NCBI GenBank assembly: GCA_964450645.1
Contig: CAYVEB010000018.1
Span: forward strand, 1-34,418
DNA length: 34,418 bases
From: JAKSPM01 sp964450645
Lineage (GTDB): Bacteria > Bacillota > Clostridia > Oscillospirales > Oscillospiraceae
Reading direction: 5' to 3'
Part shown: positions 6,322-14,484 of the stretch, in pieces
Layout of the letters: each line of letters opens with the position of its first letter
Position numbering within the stretch: the stretch's first letter is position 1
The notes under the pieces: generated by a model
What the model saw: only the letters and a program-made list of their open reading frames with translations
Databases searched by the model: none
Told to the model about the DNA's origin: nothing
Program-made: the position numbers and the translations under genes

Positions 6322-9300
6322 ATGGAACAAACCGTATTTTTCCCCCAGCTGTTTCCGGGCTGCGCCGCACAGGAGCTGACGGCCGCCGTCCTCACTCATG
6401 CCGACGTCGATCCGGCCAACCGCCGGATTGAAGTCTGGCTCTCGGCGGATGCCTATATCCCCATGCGGCGCCTGCACGCCATCCAGAGCGAGATTGCGCG
6501 GCAGTACGGCCTGCAGGCTTTGACGCTCCATATGCGCTATCCTCCGGCGCAGCTGGCACAGATGGATTTTCAAGATTGCAGCGCCGTGCTCACCGGCGTC
6601 TATTCTCCCGCCGCCGCAATCCTGGCCGGATGCCGGTGGCAGCTGGAGGGCGATACGCTCCGCTGCCACCTGCGGGCCAACGGCGTCAAGCAGCTTGCGC
6701 CGTATCTGCCCCACGTGCAGCAATACCTCGCCCAGTGCTTCGACACCCATGTGGTGGTGGAGCTGGTCCCCGGCAGCAATGCCGACGGCGCCGCGCTCTT
6801 TGCCGAGACAGAGCGCATCCGCCAAGAGGCGCTGGAGCACCTGCCAGACCCGGCGTCTTTGGCGGCCGCCGCGCCGGCCATCCGGCAGCGAACCCAGCCG
6901 CCCAGTGACGTGATCTTCGGCAAGCCGTTCTCCGGAACTCCCACGGCCATGAAAGATCTAGACATGGATATGCGCCAGGTGATCGTGGAAGGGGAGGTCT
7001 TTTCGGTCGACCACCGGGAACTGAAAAAACGCAACGCCTGGGTGATCAGCTTTTGCTTGACCGACGGCACCGGCTCTGTACACGTCAACCAGTTTATGGA
7101 GGCGGGCAAGGCCAAGCCGATTCTGGACGGCGTCGCCGCGCCCAGCGCGAAACAGATGAAACCGGGCAGCTATCTGCGCGTCCAGGGCCGCATGACGGTC
7201 AACCGCTTCGACAATGAGATGGTGCTCCAGCCTTGGTCCATCGTGCGCGCCGAACGCCCCGAGCGGCGGGATACCGCGCGGGAAAAACGGGTGGAACTGC
7301 ATCTGCACACCTGCATGTCTTCCATGGACGCGCTGACCAATCCCCAGGCCGCCGTCCGGCAGGCCGCCGCCTGGGGCCATAAGGCCGTGGCCATCACCGA
7401 CCACGGCGTGGCGCAGGCGTTCCCCGACGCCATGCACGTGGTGGAGGGCGGCTGCAAGGTGGCGGGAACCGACCAGCCCATCAAGGTGCTCTATGGCTGT
7501 GAGGGATATTATGTAAATGATGTGGACGACCGGATCGCCGTCCACGGGGATGCCAACGTTCCCTTTGACCATCGTTTCGTGGCCTTCGACCTGGAAACGA
7601 CCGGCCTGTCGTCCCAGCACGACCGGATCATAGAGATCGGCGCGGTCATCATGCGGGGCGGGGAGGTGCTGGAGAAATTCCAGACCTTTGTCGACCCCCT
7701 GCGTCCCCTGCCCCAGCGGGTGAGCGATCTGACCGGCATCACTGACGATATGCTGCACGGCGCGCCGCCGATTGAGGACGTCTTGCCCCAATTTTTGGCC
7801 TTCTGCGGCGATCTGCCGCTGTGCGCCCACAACGCGGATTTCGACGTGGGCTTTGTGAGCGCCGCGTGCCGGCGGTTAGGGCTGGAATACCGTCCCACCT
7901 ACGTTGACACGCTGGTGCTCGCGCAGAATCTGCTGCCCAATTTGGGCAAGCACAAGCTGAATTTGGTGGCCGACGCTTTGAGTCTGCCGGACTTTCAGCA
8001 CCACCGCGCCTCGGACGACGCCATCACCTGCGGTTCCATCCTCATGCGCTTTTTTTCCATGCTGGAAGAGGAACACCAGATCCACGAGCTTTCCGCCGTC
8101 AATCCCCTCATGACCCGGCTGCGCAGCGGCGGCCGTGTGCTCGACCGCCACGCAAGGCACATCTTGCTGTTTGCCAAGAACCAGACCGGTTTGCGCAACC
8201 TCTACCGGCTGATCTCCTATGGCAACCTCAAATATTACCGCCGGGTACCGCGGATTCCAAAGTCCGAGCTGCTCCAGTGGCGCGAGGGGCTGATCATCGG
8301 CTCGGCGTGCGAGGCTGGCGAGTTGTTCCAGGCCATCCTGGCCAACAAGAGCTGGGAGGAACTCAAGCGCATCGCCTCATTTTACGATTTTTTAGAGATC
8401 CAGCCCCTGGCCAACAACCGCTTCATGCTGGAAAAGGGCCTGGTAGAAGACGAGGAACAGCTGCGGAACTTCAACCGGACCATCGTCCGCCTGGGCGAGG
8501 AACTGGGCAAGCCCGTGGTCGCCACGGGGGACGTCCATTTCCTAAATCCTGAGGACGAAATTTTCCGCCATATCATTCAGTCCGTCCGCCGCTTTCAGGA
8601 CGACGACAGGGACGTACCGCTGTATTTCCGCACCACCGACGAGATGCTGGAGGAGTTTTCCTACCTGGGCGAGGAAAAGGCTTACGAGGTGGTGGTGACC
8701 AACACCAATTTGATCGCGGATATGTGCGAGACCGTCCGCCCGGTGCCCCACAACCTGTTCGCGCCGAAAATTGAAAATTCGGTGGAGGATCTGAAGGCGC
8801 TGGTCTACGGCAAGCTCCGCCGGCTCTATGGCGACCATCCGCCGGAGCTGATTACCCGGCGCGTGGAGACGGAACTGGGTGACATCATCAACTGTCACTA
8901 CGACGTGATCTATATGTCGGCGCAGAAGCTGGTGCAGAATTCCCTGGAAAACGGGTATCTGGTCGGTTCGCGCGGATCGGTAGGCTCTTCAATCGTGGCC
9001 TATCTGTCGGGCATCACGGAGGTCAACTCGTTCCCGCCCCATTACCGCTGCACCAATCCGAACTGCAAATTCACCACCTTTGACACCGCCCGCATCGACA
9101 CCGTGGACGAACATTCGCCCGATCCGGAGCGCGCGCGGCGCGCCCAGTGGGCGAAGGTCAACGCCGCCTGCGGCGCCGATCTGCCCGACGCCAACTGTCC
9201 CAAGTGCGGCGCGCCCTTCGCCAAGGAGGGGTTCAACATTCCCTTTGAGACGTTTTTGGGCTTCGGCGGGGACAAGGTGCCGGATATCGACCTGAACTTC

Positions 9301-10710
9301 TCCGGCGAGTACCAGGCCAAGGCCCACGCCTACTGCGTGAATATGTTTGGCGCCGAGCATGTGTTCCGGGCCGGAACCATCGGCACCATCGCGAAAAAAA
9401 CGGCTTTCGGCTATGTCAAGCACTTTTTGAAGGAGCACAACCGAACCGTCAGCAAAGCAGAGGAACTGCGCCTTGCGTTCGGCTGCGTGGGCGTCAAGCG
9501 CACCACCGGCCAGCACCCGGGCGGCTTGGTGGTCATCCCCCAGGAAAACGAGATCTGGGATTTCTGCCCCGTGCAGCACCCGGCGGACGACCCCAATTCC
9601 GACTGGATCACCACCCATTTTGAATACCATTCCATGGAGGAAAACCTGCTGAAGCTGGACATGCTGGGCCACGACGACCCGACCATGATCCGGATGCTGC
9701 AGGATCTGACCGGCGTGGACCCCCGTGCGATCCCCCTGGACGACCGGGAAACCATGTCGATTTTTACCTCCACCAAGGCGCTGGGCTACGAAAACGACCC
9801 TGTCCTCGGGCCGGTCGGTTCGTGCGGAATTCCGGAATTCGGCACCAGCTTCACCCGCGGGATGCTCCAGGAAACGCACCCAACGGAGTTTGACACGCTG
9901 ATCCGCCTTTCCGGTTTTTCCCACGGCACGGACGTGTGGCTCGGCAACGCGCGCGACATCATCCTCTCCGGCACGGCCAGCGTCTCCCAGGCCATCGGAT
10001 GCCGCGATGACATCATGAACTACCTCATTCGCTGCGGAATGCCGGAAAAGCGCTCGTTTAAAATCATGGAGTCCGTGCGCAAGGGGCGGGGGCTGCCGGA
10101 CGGCGCCGAACAGGAAATGGTTGACGCGGGCGTGCCGAAGTGGTATATTGAGTCGTGTAAAAAGATCAAGTACCTGTTCCCCAAGGCGCACGCCGTGGCG
10201 TACGTGATGATGGCGTTCCGCATCGCCTGGTTCAAGGTGCATAAGCCCCTGGCGTTCTACGCGGCGTATTTCTACCGCCGCAGCCAGAAAGGCGGCTTTG
10301 ACGCCGCCATGATGACCCACGGAATCGAAGCGGTCAAGCAGAGCATCCAAAACATCAAAAACGATCCGGACGCCTCCAACCGTGACGACGATATGATGAC
10401 CACGCTGGAGTTGTGCTATGAATTCTACCTGCGCGGCTTTTCCTTCGCACCGATCGATCTGTACCGCTCCCAGGCCACCCGCTTTTTGGAGGAAGACGAC
10501 AAGCGGCTGCTGCCGCCGTTCGTGGCCGTGTCGGGTCTGGGCGAGATGGCGGCGTGGGACATTGTGGAGGGGCGCAAGGGCAGACAGTTTATCTCCATCG
10601 AGGAGTTTTCCGCCGCCTGCCCCAAGGTTTCGCAGGCGCACATCGAGGCGCTGCGCGAGGCCGGCGCGTTCCGCGACATGCCTGAAACGAACCAGATTAC
10701 GCTGTTTTAG
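6322..10710 (+). CDS. polC: DNA polymerase III alpha subunit, Gram-positive PolC type
   Basis: PolC is the main replicative DNA polymerase of low-GC Gram-positives and carries its own proofreading exonuclease. The 1462-residue length is normal. Domains in order: a PolC N-terminal region, then an OB fold (about 215-310). A PHP domain begins near 330 (ELHLHTCMSSMDALT) and is interrupted by a DnaQ-like exonuclease (about 418-590, with FVAFDLETTGL and HNADFDVGF). The PHP domain then resumes, followed by the polymerase core with GSRGSVGSS (about 883). A four-cysteine zinc site (CTNPNC near 911, CPKC near 960) precedes PDIDLNFSG (about 986), which carries the catalytic aspartates. ATG 6322 follows AAGGA by six bases. 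It lies 102 bases after the kinase and may share its transcript. Confident. Confidence 0.98.
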   Translation: MEQTVFFPQLFPGCAAQELTAAVLTHADVDPANRRIEVWLSADAYIPMRRLHAIQSEIARQYGLQALTLHMRYPPAQLAQMDFQDCSAVLTGVYSPAAAILAGCRWQLEGDTLRCHLRANGVKQLAPYLPHVQQYLAQCFDTHVVVELVPGSNADGAALFAETERIRQEALEHLPDPASLAAAAPAIRQRTQPPSDVIFGKPFSGTPTAMKDLDMDMRQVIVEGEVFSVDHRELKKRNAWVISFCLTDGTGSVHVNQFMEAGKAKPILDGVAAPSAKQMKPGSYLRVQGRMTVNRFDNEMVLQPWSIVRAERPERRDTAREKRVELHLHTCMSSMDALTNPQAAVRQAAAWGHKAVAITDHGVAQAFPDAMHVVEGGCKVAGTDQPIKVLYGCEGYYVNDVDDRIAVHGDANVPFDHRFVAFDLETTGLSSQHDRIIEIGAVIMRGGEVLEKFQTFVDPLRPLPQRVSDLTGITDDMLHGAPPIEDVLPQFLAFCGDLPLCAHNADFDVGFVSAACRRLGLEYRPTYVDTLVLAQNLLPNLGKHKLNLVADALSLPDFQHHRASDDAITCGSILMRFFSMLEEEHQIHELSAVNPLMTRLRSGGRVLDRHARHILLFAKNQTGLRNLYRLISYGNLKYYRRVPRIPKSELLQWREGLIIGSACEAGELFQAILANKSWEELKRIASFYDFLEIQPLANNRFMLEKGLVEDEEQLRNFNRTIVRLGEELGKPVVATGDVHFLNPEDEIFRHIIQSVRRFQDDDRDVPLYFRTTDEMLEEFSYLGEEKAYEVVVTNTNLIADMCETVRPVPHNLFAPKIENSVEDLKALVYGKLRRLYGDHPPELITRRVETELGDIINCHYDVIYMSAQKLVQNSLENGYLVGSRGSVGSSIVAYLSGITEVNSFPPHYRCTNPNCKFTTFDTARIDTVDEHSPDPERARRAQWAKVNAACGADLPDANCPKCGAPFAKEGFNIPFETFLGFGGDKVPDIDLNFSGEYQAKAHAYCVNMFGAEHVFRAGTIGTIAKKTAFGYVKHFLKEHNRTVSKAEELRLAFGCVGVKRTTGQHPGGLVVIPQENEIWDFCPVQHPADDPNSDWITTHFEYHSMEENLLKLDMLGHDDPTMIRMLQDLTGVDPRAIPLDDRETMSIFTSTKALGYENDPVLGPVGSCGIPEFGTSFTRGMLQETHPTEFDTLIRLSGFSHGTDVWLGNARDIILSGTASVSQAIGCRDDIMNYLIRCGMPEKRSFKIMESVRKGRGLPDGAEQEMVDAGVPKWYIESCKKIKYLFPKAHAVAYVMMAFRIAWFKVHKPLAFYAAYFYRRSQKGGFDAAMMTHGIEAVKQSIQNIKNDPDASNRDDDMMTTLELCYEFYLRGFSFAPIDLYRSQATRFLEEDDKRLLPPFVAVSGLGEMAAWDIVEGRKGRQFISIEEFSAACPKVSQAHIEALREAGAFRDMPETNQITLF

Positions 10711-10844
10711 AGCGCTTCTAAAGCGCGCCCGCAAAAAGAATTGAAGATTTTCCGCGCGATTTGCCACAAAAACTGCGAGACTTTTGACGGTTCGTCCGGG
10801 ATTTGACGTGTTTTGTGCAAATTGTGGAAAATCTGCGGCATGGG
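10711..10844 (+). other. Gap after polC with a short dyad
   Basis: A six-pair inverted repeat (GCGCTT-CTA-AAGCGC, about 10713-10727) lies just after the polC stop but is not followed by T residues, so it is a doubtful terminator. Nothing else was recognised up to the uridine phosphorylase promoter. Confidence 0.3.
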
Positions 10845-10873
10845 TTGCAAAATTTTGGAATTTATGATATAAT
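10845..10873 (+). promoter_or_regulatory. Strong promoter of the uridine phosphorylase gene
   Basis: TTGCAA (10845-10850) and a perfect TATAAT (10868-10873) are separated by 17 bases, with an extended -10 TG at 10865-10866. It lies 35 bases before the start codon. Confidence 0.8.
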
Positions 10874-10907
10874 TTTCTTATCATTTTTTGAAAGGAAGGT
10901 TGTACCT

Positions 10908-11675
10908 ATGCAAGATACTGGCAGGCAGTTCCACATCCACTGTGTCGAGGGGGACGTTGGCCGTTATGTGATTCTGCCCGGCGATCCCGGCAGATGCGCG
11001 TCCATTGCCGCGCTGTTTGACGACGCCAAGCATGTTTCCCAAAATCGGGAATATAATATCTATACTGGCACATTATTGGGAGAAAAAGTTTCTGTTTGTT
11101 CCACAGGGATCGGCGGCCCCTCCGCTTCGATCGCCATGGAGGAGCTGCACAATATCGGCGCGGATACGTTCATCCGCACCGGAACCTGCGGCGGCATCAA
11201 TCTGAAAGTCAAATCCGGCGACATCGTAGTCGCCACCGGTGCCATCCGCTATGAGCACACCTCCATGGAGTATGCGCCCATCGAATACCCCGCCGTGGCG
11301 AATCTGGATATCACCCTGGCGCTGCGCCAGGCAGCCATCGCTCTGGGGAAAGACACCCACACGGGCGTTGTTCAGTGCAAGGATGCGTTCTATGGCCAGC
11401 ACAACCCAAACAAGATGCCCGTTTCCTATGAGCTGCTGCAAAAGTGGGAGGCTTGGAAGCGGCTGGGCGTTCTGGCCTCGGAGATGGAGTCCGCGGCGCT
11501 GTTTGTGGTAGCGGACGCGCTGGGCTGCCGCTGCGGCTCGTGCTTCCACGTAATCTGGAATCAGGAGCGGGAGGCCGCCGGTCTGGATCAGACCATGAGC
11601 GAGGACACGTCCGCATCTGTTCGCGTGGCGGTGGAAGCGCTTAAGCTGATTATTGCCCAGGATAAGGAAAAATAA
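10908..11675 (+). CDS. udp: Uridine phosphorylase (PNP/UDP family)
   Basis: Splits uridine with phosphate into uracil and ribose-1-phosphate, in cytoplasmic pyrimidine salvage. The 255-residue protein has the PNP/UDP-family layout: ILPGDPGRC near the N-terminus for phosphate binding, RTGTCGGI (about 87-94) and the nucleoside-binding ASEMESAALFVVADALG (about 188-204). Length and motif spacing fit hexameric bacterial uridine phosphorylases; a related purine nucleoside phosphorylase is the main alternative. ATG 10908 follows GGAAGG by about eight bases. The same frame is open upstream to 10803 but crosses the promoter. A small membrane-protein gene follows by 23 bases and is probably cotranscribed. 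Confidence 0.93.
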   Translation: MQDTGRQFHIHCVEGDVGRYVILPGDPGRCASIAALFDDAKHVSQNREYNIYTGTLLGEKVSVCSTGIGGPSASIAMEELHNIGADTFIRTGTCGGINLKVKSGDIVVATGAIRYEHTSMEYAPIEYPAVANLDITLALRQAAIALGKDTHTGVVQCKDAFYGQHNPNKMPVSYELLQKWEAWKRLGVLASEMESAALFVVADALGCRCGSCFHVIWNQEREAAGLDQTMSEDTSASVRVAVEALKLIIAQDKEK

Positions 11676-11698
11676 ATTACTTAGGAGGTCATTCGCCT

Positions 11699-11926
11699 AT
11701 GAGGACACTGATTGGATTGCTGATTGCGGCGGCGCTGATCGTCGTTTTGTGCGTGGCGCTGAACAATTTCCTGGAGGACTACCTCATTGACGACGGCGAC
11801 TGGCCCCCTTCACTGGACTGGGAGCGGTTTTTGTATGACATGGCCAACCGGTTTGTGGATCATCTCTACGAGTCGGAGACGTTGCCGGTGGAATCCGTCT
11901 CCGTGACCGCGCTGATCACGCCATAA
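11699..11926 (+). CDS. Small single-pass membrane protein of unknown function
   Basis: A 75-residue protein, not recognised. Residues 2-21 form a hydrophobic helix (LIGLLIAAALIVVLCVAL), probably a membrane anchor or signal. The tail of about 53 residues is acidic and aromatic (DDGDWPPSLDWERFLYDMAN). An excellent AGGAGGT lies nine bases before the ATG, which strongly supports a real gene. It follows udp by 23 bases and precedes a strong terminator, so the two are probably one transcript. A role in nucleoside uptake is conceivable from position alone but unsupported by its sequence. Confidence 0.75.
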   Translation: MRTLIGLLIAAALIVVLCVALNNFLEDYLIDDGDWPPSLDWERFLYDMANRFVDHLYESETLPVESVSVTALITP

Positions 11927-11937
11927 AAAGCGGGAGA

Positions 11938-11983
11938 CGGCACGCCCTGTCAGAGTTTTGACAGAGCGTGCCGAAGTTTTTCA
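11938..11983 (+). terminator. Intrinsic terminator of the udp transcript
   Basis: CGGCACGC-C-CTGTCA (11938-11952) pairs with TGACAG-A-GCGTGCCG (11959-11973) around a six-base loop, followed by AAGTTTTTC. The stem has 14 pairs and one mismatch. Confidence 0.85.
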
Positions 11984-11990
11984 AAAATGA

Positions 11991-12020
11991 AGGCCGCCGG
12001 AGAACCGGCGGCCTTGTTTT
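11991..12020. terminator. Second GC-rich hairpin, likely bidirectional terminator
   Basis: AGGCCGCCGG-AGAA-CCGGCGGCCTT forms a perfect stem with a four-base loop. TTGTTTTG follows on the plus strand, and an A-rich flank on the other side gives a short T run on the minus strand. It lies between convergent transcripts. Confidence 0.65.
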
Positions 12021-12060
12021 GAACGCCCACAGCGGTGGGTGTGTCCGTCGTCAAATACTT

Positions 12061-12096
12061 TCCGCCTCGCGCAGTGCGCGCACTGTGCGAGGCGGA
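12061..12096. repeat. 36-base near-perfect palindrome
   Basis: TCCGCCTCGCGCAGTGCG and CGCACTGTGCGAGGCGGA form a near-complete dyad with one mismatch. There is no T run on either side. It may simply strengthen termination between the two converging transcripts. Confidence 0.6.
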
Positions 12097-12108
12097 TTTG
12101 AAACAGTG

Positions 12109-12140
12109 CGGGTCCCGGCGAAGCCGGGACCCGGTTTTTC
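12109..12140. terminator. Hairpin closing the gdhA end
   Basis: CGGGTCCCGGC-GAA-GCCGGGACCCG is an 11-pair stem followed on the plus strand by GTTTTTC. It lies 18 bases beyond the gdhA stop codon, so it may stop transcripts from both directions, although the better T run is on the plus strand. Confidence 0.65.
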
Positions 12141-12150
12141 CAAACTGTTT

Positions 12151-13500
12151 TTAGAATACGCCCTGCTCCATCATGGCTTCCGCGACTTTCTTGAAGCCTG
12201 CGATGTTGGCGCCGGCCACCAGGTTGTAGCCCAGGCCGTACTCCTCAGCGGCCTCGGCGGACACGCGGTGGATCGTTTCCATCATGCGATGCAGCTGGCC
12301 GTCCACTTCCTCGGCCGTCCAGACCAGGCGTTCGGAGTTCTGCGCCATTTCCAGCGCCGACACGCCGACGCCGCCGGCGTTGACCGCCTTGGACGGCGCC
12401 ACGATCACGCCCGGCTGCGCCATCAGATAGGCCAGCGCGTCGTTGGTGGTGGGCATGTTCGCCACTTCAATATAATACTTCACACCGTTGGCCACGATCT
12501 TTCTGGCCGAGTCCATCTTCACATCGTTCTGCATGGCCGACGGCATGATCACATCCGCCTCGACGCCCCAGGGCTTCTCGCCGGGGTAGAACGCGCAGCC
12601 GAACTTGTCCGCGTAGTCCTGCACACGGTTGCGGTTGGACGCACGCATCTGCACCAGGTAGTCGATCTTCTCGTCGGTGCCGACGCCGTCGGGGTCGTAG
12701 ATATAGCCGTCCGGACCAGAGAGCGTGACAACCTTCGCGCCCAGATCCCGCGCCTTCTTGCAGATGCCCCAGGCCACATTTCCAAAGCCGGAAATCGCCA
12801 GCGTCTTGCCCCGGATGTCCTCGCCCTCGTGCTTGAGTACCTCATTGAGATAGTACATGGCACCGTAGCCGGTCGCCTCCGGACGCGTCAAGGAGCCGCC
12901 GTAGCTAAAGCCCTTGCCAGTGATCACGCCGTTTTCCCACATGCCCTTGAGCCGGCGGTACTGGCCGAACAGATAGCCGACCTCCCGGCCGCCGACGCCC
13001 ATATCGCCCGCGGGTACATCCACATCCGGGCCGATGTAGCGGTACAGCGCCGTCATAAAGCTCTGGCAAAAACGCATGATCTCCGCATCCGACTTGCCGG
13101 CCGGATCAAAGTCCGAGCCGCCCTTGCCGCCGCCGATGGGCAAGCCGGTGAGGGCGTTTTTAAACGTCTGCTCAAATCCGAGGAACTTGATGATGCCGGG
13201 ATAGACGTCTTTCTGGAAGCGCAGGCCGCCCTTGTAGGGGCCGATGGCGCCATTGAACTGGCAGCGGTAACCCGTGTTGGTGTGATGGTTGCCGTTGTCG
13301 TCCATCCAGACGACGCGGAAGGTAAACATTCGCTCCGGCTCCACCATGCGGCCGAGCAGATCCACCTTTTCATATTCCGGGTGCGCATCCACCACCGGGG
13401 ACAAAGAGGAGAGCACCTCCTCTACCGTTTGCACAAATTCCGGCTCGTCCGCATGCTTCGCCTTTACGTCCGCGATCACGCGTTCAACATAAGCATTCAT
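12151..13500 (-). CDS. gdhA: Glutamate dehydrogenase (hexameric, probably NADP-type)
   Basis: Catalyses reversible reductive amination of 2-oxoglutarate to glutamate, the main low-affinity ammonia entry. The 449-residue length is standard for the hexameric enzyme. GGGKGGSDFDP (about 122-132) holds the family's catalytic-site lysine, PAGDMGVGGREVGYL (about 162-176) follows, and ISGFGNVAWG (about 232-241) is the dinucleotide-binding fingerprint. NADP preference is inferred from overall resemblance and not proven by a visible residue. The ATG is preceded by AAAGGAGG at a slightly long spacing of 12 bases. It is third in a probable serC-serA-gdhA transcript, 53 bases after serA, where it could regenerate the glutamate used by SerC. 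Confidence 0.96.
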   Translation of the reverse strand: MNAYVERVIADVKAKHADEPEFVQTVEEVLSSLSPVVDAHPEYEKVDLLGRMVEPERMFTFRVVWMDDNGNHHTNTGYRCQFNGAIGPYKGGLRFQKDVYPGIIKFLGFEQTFKNALTGLPIGGGKGGSDFDPAGKSDAEIMRFCQSFMTALYRYIGPDVDVPAGDMGVGGREVGYLFGQYRRLKGMWENGVITGKGFSYGGSLTRPEATGYGAMYYLNEVLKHEGEDIRGKTLAISGFGNVAWGICKKARDLGAKVVTLSGPDGYIYDPDGVGTDEKIDYLVQMRASNRNRVQDYADKFGCAFYPGEKPWGVEADVIMPSAMQNDVKMDSARKIVANGVKYYIEVANMPTTNDALAYLMAQPGVIVAPSKAVNAGGVGVSALEMAQNSERLVWTAEEVDGQLHRMMETIHRVSAEAAEEYGLGYNLVAGANIAGFKKVAEAMMEQGVF

Positions 13501-13553
13501 TTCCGATTATGACCTCCTTTGTCGCTCGCGATGTCCAATTTCCAATTTTTTAT

Positions 13554-14471
13554 TTATCGCGCATTGGCAAACTCGCCAATGATGGAAACGATCTCTCCAC
13601 CAATCCGTTTTTGGGCCTCCTGCGTGGCCGCGCCGATGTGCGGCGTACACGACACCATGGGGTGGCTGTAGAGCGCGTGGTTCTTGGGCGGCTCCTCAGC
13701 ATACACGTCCAGGCCGGCCGCCCGGACCTTGCCGGATTCCAGCGCCGCCAGCAGGGCGTCTTCGTCCACGTTGGCACCGCGGGAGGTGTTGATGATGACG
13801 ACACCGTCTTTCATCTTGGCGATCCGCTCGGCGTTGATCAGCGCGCCGCCGTCCACAGCGGGCGCATGGACGCTGATGAAATCGGCCTTTTCCAGCAGCT
13901 CGTCCATCTCCACATAGGGAATCCCCAGCGATTCCTCAATGCCGGGAATGTGGTAGATATCGTACGCCACCACGCGCATCCCCAGCGCCTTTGCCATCTT
14001 GCCCAGCGCCTGTCCGATGCGGCCGTAGCCCACGATGCCAAGCGTCTTGCCGCACAGTTCAATTCCCTTGCCGTAGGCCTTCTTTTCCCACTTGTCCTCG
14101 CGCATGGTGTGGCCCGAAATGGACACATATCTTGCGCAGGAGAACATCAAAGCAATCGCCAGCTCCGCCACGGACTGGGAAGAAGCGCGAGGCGTGTTTT
14201 TCACGGTGATGCCATTGGCCTCGGCGTAGGCGACGTCAATGTTGTCCACCCCCACGCCGCCGCGGATGATCAGCTTTAACCGGCCGCCCTTGGCCGCATC
14301 GATGTGGTTGGCGCGGATCTTGGTTTTGGAGCGAACAACCACCGCGTCAAATTCCCGCAGGGCCTGGCCCAGCTGATCCGGCTCATAAAACTTTTCAACA
14401 ACCTCGTGGCCCTGCTCGCGCAGCGCCGCCATTGCGGATGAATCCATTCCGTCAGTTACAAGAATACGCAT
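13554..14471 (-). CDS. serA: D-3-phosphoglycerate dehydrogenase, short form
   Basis: Oxidises 3-phosphoglycerate to 3-phosphohydroxypyruvate, the first step of serine synthesis. The 305-residue protein contains the substrate domain and the Rossmann domain of the D-2-hydroxyacid dehydrogenase family. GIVGYGRIGQALG is the NAD site. The catalytic triad is visible as Arg in NTSRGANVDE, Glu in AEEPP and His in TPHIGAAT. The C-terminal ACT domain that gives serine feedback control in longer SerA proteins is absent. ATG 14471 was chosen because AAAGGAGA lies seven bases upstream; the frame extends to 14510 inside serC without a ribosome site. The ribosome site abuts the serC stop, which suggests translational coupling. 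Adjacency to serC makes serA more likely than another hydroxyacid dehydrogenase. Confidence 0.93.
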   Translation of the reverse strand: MRILVTDGMDSSAMAALREQGHEVVEKFYEPDQLGQALREFDAVVVRSKTKIRANHIDAAKGGRLKLIIRGGVGVDNIDVAYAEANGITVKNTPRASSQSVAELAIALMFSCARYVSISGHTMREDKWEKKAYGKGIELCGKTLGIVGYGRIGQALGKMAKALGMRVVAYDIYHIPGIEESLGIPYVEMDELLEKADFISVHAPAVDGGALINAERIAKMKDGVVIINTSRGANVDEDALLAALESGKVRAAGLDVYAEEPPKNHALYSHPMVSCTPHIGAATQEAQKRIGGEIVSIIGEFANAR

Positions 14472-14484
14472 CGTCACATCTCCT

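Noticed and set aside
8989..10884. Long minus-strand open frame opposite polC
   Set aside because: Shadow of polC, whose motifs are complete in the plus frame. The antisense product is low-complexity and has no start signals.
11968..13512. Plus-strand open frame of over 500 codons opposite gdhA
   Set aside because: It begins inside terminator hairpins and runs antisense to an obvious glutamate dehydrogenase.
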